Source: Candidatus Eiseniibacteriota bacterium
Lineage (GTDB): Bacteria > Eisenbacteria > RBG-16-71-46 > CAIMUX01
Length of the DNA: 64,000 nt
Assembly (NCBI GenBank): GCA_029569475.1
Contig: JAKQSZ010000031.1
Coordinates: 1-64,000 of the forward strand
Direction: 5' to 3'
The position numbers and the translations under genes were made by a program. Below are positions 1 to 10,759 of this stretch, piece by piece (position 1 is the stretch's first letter; each line of letters opens with the position of its first letter). Below the pieces are notes generated by a model that was given only the letters and a program-made list of their open reading frames with translations, was not told the origin of the DNA and made no database searches.

Positions 1-80
1 CTCCTGCCACCCGCGCGGACCAACTTGACCGCGTCAGCCTTGAATTCGTCCGTGAACTTCCGTCGCTTCCGCTTTGCCAT
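1..80 (-). CDS. IS3-family transposase OrfA, N-terminal fragment (truncated by window edge)
   Basis: Translation of the minus strand from the ATG at 80 gives 26 residues, MAKRKRRKFTDEF followed by KADAVKLVRAGGR. This is the start of the helix-turn-helix Transposase_8 domain of IS3/IS911-type OrfA proteins (basic tract, then the F-[ST]-x-E-[FY]-K-x-x-A-V pattern). A GGGAGGGAG ribosome-binding site lies just upstream. OrfA binds the element ends and is normally joined to OrfB by programmed frameshifting; OrfB would be outside the window. Whether the element is intact cannot be seen. Confidence 0.75.
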   Translation of the reverse strand, partial: MAKRKRRKFTDEFKADAVKLVRAGGR

Positions 81-121
81 GGCTCCCTCCCAGCGCAGTA
101 TCGCGCCAACTGAGGTGTCCA
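1..121 (-). mobile_element. End of an IS3-family insertion sequence (cut by window edge)
   Basis: The minus strand reads from a likely element tip (a TGGACACC-type sequence beginning near 121) through a Shine-Dalgarno sequence into an IS3-type orfA. IS3 elements typically begin with TG and carry orfA close to the left end, which fits. The exact tip and the target duplication cannot be confirmed because the other end lies outside the window. Confidence 0.5.
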
Positions 122-212
122 CGAAAGCGGGGCACGCCCAATACTTCCACCGATTCCAGTGTGATGTGATCGGTAACGGGATTGCGCAAGCATGCGCGGA
201 CAGGAGAATGTC

Positions 213-3200
213 ATGAGGGATCGCGCTTCTTTCGCGTGTCTGCCGGTTGCTCTGTTTGGCTTTGCGGCCTGTCTCGGAGGGATGGCCTGGGCCGCCGACG
301 AACTCACATGCGATTTCCCATTCACCGGGTCCCTCGCCCCGAACGAGGTGGACGAGCTGACCATACGCGTGGAGAACGAGGAGATCCTGTCTTTCACTTT
401 CGTGCCACTCGACCCAACGGCTCCGGGGTTCGATCCAGCCTGGCGACTTCTCAGGGCTGACGGTCTGCCGGCGTCCACGTGCGGCGGCTGGACCCAGGCT
501 CGTCACGCGGACTGCGGCCCGCTTCCCACTTCCGCAGGACCCTATCGCATGGAGATCGCAGACTGGGGTGCCGATGCGGGAGGAGCATATCGAGTCCACT
601 TGCAGCGTCTGACCGCGCTGCGATCCTGCGAAAGTACACCGTTGATCTGTGACGTGGTCCTTGACGGTGTGATCGAGGACCAGACCGATAGCGATCTCGT
701 CGCCTTCTCGGTGGACGACGGAGAGCGGATTAGCCTGACCGCGGCTCCCATTCAGCCTGCCCCAGGCTTCGAGATGATCTGGCGACTGCTCCAGGCGGAT
801 GGTTCGGCGGCTCCGTTCTGCGGAGGATGGAACAACCCTGGCGAGGTCGACTGCGGGCCGCTCCCAGCCTGGGGCAACCCGTATCGCATCGAGATCAAGG
901 ATGCCGGCGAGAATGTCACCGGTAACTATCGTCTACGCATGCAGACGTTGGCCGCGCCCAGCGCCTGTGATCAGCGGGAGCTGTCCTGCGACGTCATCTT
1001 GAGTGGTTCGATCGAGAACCCGTTGGACAGCGACCTCCTTGCCTTCCCGGTGGCTGATGGCGAGTGGATCAACCTGACGGTGGTCCCGGTTCTCCCTGAG
1101 CCAGGCTTCAATCCGGCATGGCGTCTCCTGCAGAAGGACGGCTCGCCCGCTCCGTCGTTCGGGGGCTGGAGTGACTCGAGGCAGGCGGACTGCGGACCAT
1201 TGCCCGCCTCAGGAAGCCCCTACCGCGTCCAGGTCAAGGACTGGTCAGAAGACGCGGTGGGTTCCTATCGCGTCATCCTGCAACGCCTGAGCTTCCCGCA
1301 ATCCTGCGAACAGACTCCGTTGGAATGCGACGTGCCGCTCGATGGCACGATCGACGATCCGATCGACAGTGATCTGCTGACCTTTCAGGTGTCTGAAGGG
1401 GAGAGGATCGCGCTGACCATGGTCCCGATCTCGCCCGCGCCGGGCTTCGAGCCGCACTGGCGTCTTCTGCAGGGCGATGGCACGGCGGCGCCGTCCTGCT
1501 GGAACTGGAACGGCGCAGGGTACATCGAGTGCGGACCTTTGCCGGCCTGGGGCAATCCCTATCGCATCGCGATCAAGGACTATGGGGAGGACGTTGCCGG
1601 CGCCTACAGAATCCACCTGCAGCGCCTGACAGCATCGGCCGTCTGCGAGGCGATTCCCCTGCAGTGCGACGTGCCATGCAATGGCCGGATCGACGATCGC
1701 ACCGACACCGATCTCCTGCGTTTCTCTGTGGCCGATGGCGAGCGGATCAGCGTGACCGCGGTGCCGATCTCGCCTGCCCCGGGATTCGATCTATTCTGGA
1801 GGCTGGTGCAGTCGGATGGTTCGCCGGTGTATCCCTATGAGGGCTGGCACGGCCCCGGTTTCGTCGATCAAGGCCCTCTCCCCGCGCGAGGCAATCCCTA
1901 TCACATCGAAGTGAGGGATGCGTACGAGGACCTGGGAGGCGATTACCGCTTCACGCTCCAACGGCTGACCGCATCCCAGGCGTGTGATCCCGTTCCTCTC
2001 GCGTGCGACATCGCCCTGGATGGAGCGCTCGAAGATCGAACGGACAGCGATCTCCTGAGCTTCGCGGCGACCGAAGGCGAGCGAATCAGCGTCACCATCG
2101 TTCCGGTGAACCCCTTGCCCGGGTTCGACCTGGTCTGGCGTCTGCTGCAGTCCAACGGTTCGCCGGCCCCTTCGGGCGGGGGATGGAATCCGCAGGGATT
2201 CTCTGATTGCGGACCGCTGCCGTCCTCCGGAAGCCCCTTCCAGATACAGGTGAGGGACAGCAACGAGGACGTGAGCGGCAGCTACCGCGTTCGCTTCCAA
2301 CGCCTCGCCGCCGGAGTCGCGTGTGAAGCCACTCCCCTGGTCTGCGACGTGCCCTTGAGCGAGACCATCGGCGAGAGGACCGACAGCGACCTGCTCAGCT
2401 TCGCCGTCTCCGATGGAGAGAGGTTCAGCCTGACGGTCGTTCCGATCTCTCCCCCGCCTGGCTTCGAGGTGCTGTGGCGCCTCCTCCGGGCCGACGGCTC
2501 TGCGGTCTTCCCTTCCGGGGAGTGGCGCGGACAGGGGGTGAGCGACTGTGGGCCGCTGTCCGCAGCGGCCAGCCCCTATCGGCTGGAGATCAAAGATAGT
2601 GGAGAGGATGTCGGAGGGACCTATCGCGTCCACCTGCAGGGATTGAACTCGTTCACCGCCTGTGACCGCCGTTCCCTGCGGTGCGAAGATTCGCCGCTGA
2701 CCGGCGTCATCGATGACCGGACGGACAGCGACCTTCTGCAGTTCGTGCTCGCCGACGGAGACGAGGTGACCGTGATGGTCCAGAGGACGGACCCGTCCGA
2801 GCCGGGTTTCGCTCCCATCTGGAGGCTGCTGGAGACCGATGGGAGGCCGGCCGTCTCCTGCGGAGACTGGACGGGTAGCGAGGTTGTCTCCTGCGGGCCG
2901 CTGCCAGTGGGCGGCGTGACCTACCAACTCGAGGTCAAGGACGGGGGCGAAGACGCTACCGGCACCTATCGCTCGCAGATCTACGACTGCGCTCCCACCA
3001 CCGCACTTGACCCTGGATCGGCCATCCCGGCCTCTCTCGGCATTTCCGTACTCTCATCAAATCCTGTCCGCCTTGGCGGCCCACCTGTCATGCTGCGGGT
3101 CGATCTTCCTTGGACGGCTCACCTGAGCCTTGAAGTCATCGATGTGTCCGGCCGGATGGTGGACCGGCTCCTGAGTGAGACGCGGAGTGCGGGCACGTTT

Positions 3201-3302
3201 GAACTGCCCTGGTCTCCGGACAGACTACCGAGCGGTCTCTACTATTGCTCGCTACGGGTCGCGGGAGAGACAAGGATCATGCGGCTGGTGGTGGTCAAGT
3301 AA
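213..3302 (+). CDS. Secreted eight-repeat beta protein with C-terminal sorting-type domain
   Basis: About 1029 residues. The ATG at 213 is preferred over an upstream ATG because GGAGA precedes it and it begins a signal peptide ending near ...GGMAWA-AD. The body is eight tandem repeats of about 110 residues, each opening with a Cys-containing CDV.L.G motif, then D.TDSDLL.F, a W.LL..DG strand, a GGW turn, DCGPLP, and closing with GSYRV.LQRL. The D.DL..F pattern recalls bacterial pre-peptidase (PPC-like) beta-sandwich domains, but this is fold-level inference. A FlgD-Ig/T9SS-like domain of about 85 residues ends in VVVK. Conserved Cys pairs suggest disulfides. It is probably surface-exposed or secreted; no catalytic motif was seen and the ligand is unknown. 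Confidence 0.8.
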   Translation: MRDRASFACLPVALFGFAACLGGMAWAADELTCDFPFTGSLAPNEVDELTIRVENEEILSFTFVPLDPTAPGFDPAWRLLRADGLPASTCGGWTQARHADCGPLPTSAGPYRMEIADWGADAGGAYRVHLQRLTALRSCESTPLICDVVLDGVIEDQTDSDLVAFSVDDGERISLTAAPIQPAPGFEMIWRLLQADGSAAPFCGGWNNPGEVDCGPLPAWGNPYRIEIKDAGENVTGNYRLRMQTLAAPSACDQRELSCDVILSGSIENPLDSDLLAFPVADGEWINLTVVPVLPEPGFNPAWRLLQKDGSPAPSFGGWSDSRQADCGPLPASGSPYRVQVKDWSEDAVGSYRVILQRLSFPQSCEQTPLECDVPLDGTIDDPIDSDLLTFQVSEGERIALTMVPISPAPGFEPHWRLLQGDGTAAPSCWNWNGAGYIECGPLPAWGNPYRIAIKDYGEDVAGAYRIHLQRLTASAVCEAIPLQCDVPCNGRIDDRTDTDLLRFSVADGERISVTAVPISPAPGFDLFWRLVQSDGSPVYPYEGWHGPGFVDQGPLPARGNPYHIEVRDAYEDLGGDYRFTLQRLTASQACDPVPLACDIALDGALEDRTDSDLLSFAATEGERISVTIVPVNPLPGFDLVWRLLQSNGSPAPSGGGWNPQGFSDCGPLPSSGSPFQIQVRDSNEDVSGSYRVRFQRLAAGVACEATPLVCDVPLSETIGERTDSDLLSFAVSDGERFSLTVVPISPPPGFEVLWRLLRADGSAVFPSGEWRGQGVSDCGPLSAAASPYRLEIKDSGEDVGGTYRVHLQGLNSFTACDRRSLRCEDSPLTGVIDDRTDSDLLQFVLADGDEVTVMVQRTDPSEPGFAPIWRLLETDGRPAVSCGDWTGSEVVSCGPLPVGGVTYQLEVKDGGEDATGTYRSQIYDCAPTTALDPGSAIPASLGISVLSSNPVRLGGPPVMLRVDLPWTAHLSLEVIDVSGRMVDRLLSETRSAGTFELPWSPDRLPSGLYYCSLRVAGETRIMRLVVVK

Positions 3303-3330
3303 CCTGGCCAGCGCTAGCCTCCCCGGGTCG

Positions 3331-3502
3331 GTCAACCATTCGAAGTTCCTCGTCGCCGACGGGACCCGCACGCTGATCGGCAGCCAGAAGGACCTCGGGG
3401 TCCTTCAAGTGGCTTCACGATCTGAGCCTGGAGGTCGAGTCGAAGGAAGTCGCCGCCCGCTGCGCGGAACGGGTGGATCAGCACTTTCCCAGGCGCAGGT
3501 AG
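3331..3502 (+). pseudogene. Frameshifted remnant of a phospholipase D-like (HKD) protein C-terminus
   Basis: One frame from 3331 reads VNHSKFLVADGTRTLIGSQ, a match to the second HKD motif of phospholipase-D enzymes (H-x-K-x4-D, then G-S-x). The next frame from 3407 continues with KWLHDLSLEVESKEVAARC and then AERVDQHFPRRR before a stop at 3500-3502, which looks like a PLD C-terminal helix. No start codon or upstream domains remain, because the preceding secreted-protein gene ends 29 bp before. The two frames differ by one base shift, so this is a decayed gene fragment, not a working enzyme. Loss of the 5' part by recombination is inference. Confidence 0.55.
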
Positions 3503-3569
3503 GAGAGGCGGTTCGGTCCCCGTCGAGAATCCCGGCGGCGGACTTTCGTCCCCGAGGAAGACCTGAGTT

Positions 3570-6725
<3,156 letters not shown>

Positions 6726-7084
6726 GGTTCCTTCCGGTTGTCCGGCCAGCCCGGATCTCCACAACGCAGTGCGTACGGGCTTATCCGAAACGCAGCGCTG
6801 GCCTTGTCGTCCTCTCGGTCATCGTGTTTTCGAGCTCTTCTCGTGCTCGGTCATTGATCCATGGTGATCCGCCGGTGACCCTGGTGATCCATGGTGATCC
6901 GCCCGCGATCCGGTGGGTGACCCTATGGATGATCCGCGGGTCGATCCGATCGGTGATCCGGCAGGCCATCCCGCGGAGCGATCCGAGTCTGTGGTCCGAT
7001 GGAGCGACCGATCCGGGCCGTCTGGTTGCTGTGTGGCCCGTCGCTCGACCTCGTGGTCCCATGGATCGTCCAGATCTACCCGAT
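6726..7084. other. Repeat-rich spacer inside the efflux operon
   Basis: 359 bp between the adaptor and RND genes. It contains a perfect 19-bp direct repeat (positions 6855-6873 and 6885-6903, period 30) and many further GGTGATCC/GATCCG words up to about 6965. The remainder, with several ATCC and CGATCC words, shows no gene with coding-like composition, ribosome-binding site or RNA fold that I can support. Confidence 0.5.
6855..6965. repeat. Imperfect GATCC-rich tandem repeat
   Basis: TGATCCATGGTGATCCGCC occurs twice exactly with period 30, followed by degenerate GGTGATCC/CGATCC words. It lies in untranslated DNA between two efflux genes. Function unknown; it could slow or process the operon transcript, but that is speculation. 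Confidence 0.6.
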
Positions 7085-8668
7085 CTAGTGGTCAGATCCG
7101 CCGCTTCCACCGGGAGAGTCCGGCGCCCCGCCCTCGGGCGAAGTCGCGTTTGGAGCGCCGTCCCCACGGGACGTCCCATCCGCAGCGACGTTCCCGGGAG
7201 ATGTCCCGTCCGGGGTGCCACTCTGGGACTGCATTCCATCCGGAGCGTCGCTCCCCGGAGGTGTTCCCCCGGGCGCCTGGCCGCTTCCGTCCGGCCCTCC
7301 GGGTCCCGCGCCGGGCGCTGGCGCGCCGCTGACGATCGGCATGACCTTCGCGCCCGGATAGAGTTTCTGATGGCCGCCCCGAACGACCCTGGCGCCTGGC
7401 TCGATCCCCTCGATGACCTCGACGATGTCCGCCTGCCGCGAACCCAGCTGCAACGGCGCGCGCGCGACCGTGCTGTCCCGGCCCACGACATAGACGAAGG
7501 CCTGGTCTCCTTCAACCAGCACCGCCTCGTTCGGAACGGCGAGCGCCTGCTCGGCCTCGCGAAGGGTCAGCCCCACGTTGACCGACATGCCCGGCCTGTA
7601 CAGGTCGCGCGGATTCTTGATGACCGCCACGATGTTCGAGTTGCGGGTCATCGGGTCGACGACCGGATCGATCACGAGGATCCGCCCGGTGACCTCGACG
7701 CCGGGAAAGACCGGACTCGTCACCAGGACGGTCGCGTCCGGCCGGAGTTGGCCGAGCATCCGCTCCGGCGCGGAAAAGTTCACCCGGAGATCACGGATGG
7801 AAGCGAGGTCGACCACCGGCGCGCCGGCGGGGACAAAGGCACCCACGCTGACCTGGCGGGAACCGACGACGCCGCCGAAAGGAGCGCGGATGCGGGTCTT
7901 GGACCAGCGCGACTCCGCCAGGGCGAGATCGGCTTCGGCCACCTTGAGGGCGGCGGCGGCGTCGTCGAGGTCCTGGGGAGAGCCGGCCCGTTGATCCACG
8001 ATGGCCTTGACGCGCTCGAAGGTCGTCCGGCTCTGGTCACGCAAGGCCGTGGCGCGATCGACCTCCGCCTTGAGCTGGGCGTCGTCGAGCCGGGCGAGCA
8101 GATCGCCGCGGCGGACCTCGGAGCCCTCGCGGAAGGGAAGGTCCACGACGATGCCGTCGATCTCGGTCACGACGGTGACCGCCTGATCCGCCTGCACCGT
8201 GCCGACCGCCTCGAGGCGGTCAACGATCGTCTGCGGCCGGACCACGGCGACCTCGACCGGCGTCGGCGGCATGGTGAAGCCGCCGTTCGTTCCTGCTCCG
8301 GCATGGTCTCGGCCACACCCCGCAACGTGCAGCGCCAGGAGCGATGCCAGGGCCAGGCCGCAGACACCGAGACCGGCGGAGCGCTCGAGATGGCCTCGCG
8401 GGCGCGGCGCCGCCTCATCACTGGCCGGAAGCCCTGCCACGACGCGCGAAGGACGGATCGGATGTCCCGTCGCAACGCCCGAGGGACGGATCGGATGTCT
8501 CGCCACGCCCGGCGAAGGATGGATCGGATGTCTCGCCACGCCTGGCGAAGGACGGATCTGATGTCTCGCCACGCCCGGTGAAGGACGGATCTGATGCCCC
8601 GCCACGCTGGGCAAAGGACGGGGTGGAATGCTGAGACCCGAGGGCCCTGTGCGCGACCGATCCAACAT
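7085..8668 (-). CDS. RND efflux periplasmic adaptor (membrane fusion) lipoprotein
   Basis: HlyD/AcrA-type adaptor. After a signal peptide with lipobox ALHVAGC come the family hallmarks: VEVAVVRPQTIVDRLEAVG, a lipoyl/barrel-sandwich half (GDLLARLDDAQ), a helical hairpin, the returning lipoyl half (RIRAPFGGVVGS) and beta-barrel strands (PERMLGQL...). The start at 8668 has AGGAGG six bases upstream, but it puts about 95 residues before the lipid-modified Cys, including five 11-residue repeats (GVARHQIRPSP-like) encoded by a 33-bp array. A shorter GTG start near 8433 lacks a ribosome-binding site. The C-terminus is a Gly/Pro/Asp/Ser-rich tail of about 75 residues made of degenerate 11-12-residue repeats. 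It lies between the OMF gene (17-bp gap) and the RND gene. Confidence 0.88.
   Translation of the reverse strand: MLDRSRTGPSGLSIPPRPLPSVAGHQIRPSPGVARHQIRPSPGVARHPIHPSPGVARHPIRPSGVATGHPIRPSRVVAGLPASDEAAPRPRGHLERSAGLGVCGLALASLLALHVAGCGRDHAGAGTNGGFTMPPTPVEVAVVRPQTIVDRLEAVGTVQADQAVTVVTEIDGIVVDLPFREGSEVRRGDLLARLDDAQLKAEVDRATALRDQSRTTFERVKAIVDQRAGSPQDLDDAAAALKVAEADLALAESRWSKTRIRAPFGGVVGSRQVSVGAFVPAGAPVVDLASIRDLRVNFSAPERMLGQLRPDATVLVTSPVFPGVEVTGRILVIDPVVDPMTRNSNIVAVIKNPRDLYRPGMSVNVGLTLREAEQALAVPNEAVLVEGDQAFVYVVGRDSTVARAPLQLGSRQADIVEVIEGIEPGARVVRGGHQKLYPGAKVMPIVSGAPAPGAGPGGPDGSGQAPGGTPPGSDAPDGMQSQSGTPDGTSPGNVAADGTSRGDGAPNATSPEGGAPDSPGGSGGSDH
8448..8612. repeat. 33-bp tandem repeat, five copies, in frame with the adaptor gene
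   Basis: Five contiguous units begin at 8448, 8481, 8514, 8547 and 8580, each close to GAAGGATGGATCGGATGTCT plus CGCCACGCCTGGC. There are no spacers, so it is not CRISPR. The period equals 11 codons and the frame is open through the whole array on the minus strand. Confidence 0.85.
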
Positions 8669-8685
8669 GCTCTGCCTCCTCGCCA

Positions 8686-10365
8686 TCACTGCATCGCGGG
8701 CCAGCGCCCGCCGGTAAGCCGCCGGAGTTGCGCCGCGGCGCGCGCCGTCCGCACCAGGGCCTGCGAATAGCGCTGCTGCGCCGCTCCGAGATCCGCGGCC
8801 AGGCGCACCAGTTCGAAGGCCGAGCTTCGTCCCGCCCGATACTCCAGCAGGCCGATCCGGACCTGCTCCATCGTCGCCTCGACCCCTTCCCGGGACAGCT
8901 CCAGGCGCCGGTTCCCGTGCATCAGCTCGCGATGTTGCGAGCGGACCTGTTCCTCCAACGCGCGGCGGGCATCGGTCTCCAAGGCCTGGGCACGCCGCAC
9001 CTCGGCCCGCCATCGGTCGCGTTCCCCTCGCCCGTAGCGCAAGCCGAGTGGAAGCGAAACGCGCAGACCAGCTGACCATGTGGCGTAATCGCGCTCCAAA
9101 GCCTCCCGCCAGCTATCCGACAGTCCCGTATCCAGGGAGCTGCGGAAGACCGAGTCCCCGAAGGCGACCTCCCGGCCGGTTCCTGCCAGGCCCAGACCCC
9201 CGATCGACCCGAACAGATCCAACCCGGGAAGCGCGTCCCAGCGCGCGCCGCGCAGCCGCTCTTCGTGCGCGGCCCGGTTCTTCTGCAGGGCCGCCAGGGT
9301 CTCGTTGCTGCGCAAGGCCCAGGCGACCAGCGAGTCGGCTGGCGCCGATTCGTCGTAGCGGGGCGGATCGTCCACCGGGGAGTACCGCAGCTCCCTCCCG
9401 GGGCGCGTCCCCATCCAACTCCCCAGACGGTCCGAGACGCGATCGAGCGCCTCCTCGGCGTCGATCACCGCCAGTTCCTGTTCGGCCCGGAAGCCTCGGG
9501 CGCCGGCCACTTCCCCAGGCCCGACGAGGCCGGCCTGGGATCGCAGCGTCGCCTCCTGCTGCAGCGCGGCCGCGTTCTCCCGCAGAAGCTGGCGGACCGC
9601 CAGATCCCGCTCGGCGGCATGCAGTTCCCAGTAGGTCGCCTCGACCTCGGCTCTCACCTCCAGACGGGCGTCGCGCACGCCCGCCTCGGCCGCCTCGGAC
9701 TCGTGGCGGACCGCTGCCAGCTCGCTGCTGGCCGCCGGGCCGAATCCCCGCAACAGAGGCTGGGTGATCTCCAGGCGGCTCTCCGCGTTGTGCACCGGGT
9801 TGATCAAGCTGAAGCTGGAGTTGTTCTCCAGCCGCGTGCTTCCCAACGAGGCGGTGACTTCGGTTCCGATCGGGCTGTACCAGCGGGCCCCCGCGGAGGT
9901 CACCGTCTGCTCCTGGTCGAGTACCGCGGCCCCGGAAAAGGGCGAGGTGGCCGGCTGCTCCAGGCCGTTGCGGGAGAGTTCGCCAAAGATCTCGGGGTCG
10001 AAGGTTCCCGATTCGCTGCGCACCGTGGCCCGGGCGGCCTCATGCGCCGCCTCGGCCGCCCGAAGCGAGGTCGCTTCGCCCATCGCCAGATCCAGAGCGC
10101 GCTCCAAGGTAAGAGGCTCGCCGGCAATCCCCCGCAGGGCTCGCACCATCGCGCTGTCCGGGTTGACCTCGCCGACTCCCACGGGTGGATGGATCTCCTC
10201 CGCGGCGAAGGCTGCGCCCGCGGCGACGATCAGGGCCAGGACGATGGCTCCTGCCGCGGTTGCGGGGCGACGGCCGGATGCCCGCCCCGCCAGCCCTGTT
10301 GCGATGTGCCATGACAAATCCGCTGTGTCCAACGATTCCTCGGCCGACCCGTCCCTCGAGTGCAT
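8686..10365 (-). CDS. TolC-like outer-membrane efflux channel
   Basis: About 559 residues. The ATG at 10365 follows GGAAGG. A basic N-region and hydrophobic segment (GAIVLALIVAAGAAFA) form a signal peptide. Two OEP-family repeats are visible: alpha-helical coiled-coil stretches (AEVEATYWELHAAERDLAVR and the C-terminal EYRAGRSSAFELVRLA), and strands near SRLEITQPLLRGFG, the standard motif of the first barrel repeat. It forms the outer-membrane duct for the adaptor and RND pump encoded downstream, so the operon order is OMF-MFP-RND. Its upstream region is shared with the divergent hydrolase gene. No regulator gene (TetR/MarR) is present nearby. Confidence 0.9.
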   Translation of the reverse strand: MHSRDGSAEESLDTADLSWHIATGLAGRASGRRPATAAGAIVLALIVAAGAAFAAEEIHPPVGVGEVNPDSAMVRALRGIAGEPLTLERALDLAMGEATSLRAAEAAHEAARATVRSESGTFDPEIFGELSRNGLEQPATSPFSGAAVLDQEQTVTSAGARWYSPIGTEVTASLGSTRLENNSSFSLINPVHNAESRLEITQPLLRGFGPAASSELAAVRHESEAAEAGVRDARLEVRAEVEATYWELHAAERDLAVRQLLRENAAALQQEATLRSQAGLVGPGEVAGARGFRAEQELAVIDAEEALDRVSDRLGSWMGTRPGRELRYSPVDDPPRYDESAPADSLVAWALRSNETLAALQKNRAAHEERLRGARWDALPGLDLFGSIGGLGLAGTGREVAFGDSVFRSSLDTGLSDSWREALERDYATWSAGLRVSLPLGLRYGRGERDRWRAEVRRAQALETDARRALEEQVRSQHRELMHGNRRLELSREGVEATMEQVRIGLLEYRAGRSSAFELVRLAADLGAAQQRYSQALVRTARAAAQLRRLTGGRWPAMQ

Positions 10366-10545
10366 CAACCTTCCTTCCGATTCCCTTCCTGCCGCTCCCT
10401 TCCTGCCGCCTCACGTCCGATGCCCCCCCGAGGGAGGCGCCGCGAGCGAACCGACAACTCTACCCGAACCTGAACTGGGAGTCGATCTCTCTCGCCGGCC
10501 ACCGTACCTGGAGCCGTGGACCTCGTGGGACCTGGTAGAATCTGG

Positions 10546-10679
10546 TTGGACCCCGTCCGGGAGACCCCATCCGGGAGACCCCATCCGGGAGACCCCATCC
10601 GGGAGACCCCGTCCGGGAGACCCCGTCCGGGAGACCCCGTCCCCGGAGACCCCGTCCTGGAGACCCTGTCCCGGAGATT
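10546..10679. repeat. 14-bp tandem repeat, about nine copies
   Basis: Unit close to GGGAGACCCCATCC or GGGAGACCCCGTCC, with drift at the right end (GGAGACCCCGTCC, GGAGACCCTGTCC). The period is not a multiple of three, consistent with untranslated DNA. It ends where the predicted -35 box begins. Confidence 0.85.
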
Positions 10680-10706
10680 GCCCGGTGCATGAGGGTCTGA
10701 TAACAT
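10678..10706 (+). promoter_or_regulatory. Putative sigma70-type promoter for the secreted hydrolase gene
   Basis: TTGCCC at 10678-10683, a 17-bp spacer, then TAACAT at 10701-10706; each hexamer matches the consensus at 4 of 6 positions. The expected start of transcription (about 10713) falls in a 5-bp inverted repeat (10705-10719), a possible operator. Bioinformatic guess only. Confidence 0.35.
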
Positions 10707-10759
10707 TGTTCCGCACAATTCGCCCAATCTCGGCCAGGAACACAACCAGGGGGGCCGCT

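Larger units (their letters stand above)
10366..10759. other. Divergent intergenic region
   Basis: 394 bp separating the divergent efflux operon and the secreted hydrolase gene. It holds the 14-bp tandem array (10546-10679) and, directly after it, a promoter-like pair for the rightward gene with a small inverted repeat (ATTGT-TCCGC-ACAAT, 10705-10719) overlapping the predicted start of transcription. A promoter for the leftward operon could not be picked with confidence. Confidence 0.5.

Noticed and set aside
6824..8581. Long plus-strand frame through the adaptor gene and GATCC repeats
   Set aside because: Shadow of the adaptor gene; low complexity, and the adaptor is strongly supported on the other strand.
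8448..8612. CRISPR-like array
   Set aside because: Contiguous repeats with no unique spacers and no cas genes; it is a coding tandem repeat.
10546..10679. CRISPR or iteron origin
   Set aside because: Units of 14 bp with no spacers, no replication initiator gene and no AT-rich region nearby.
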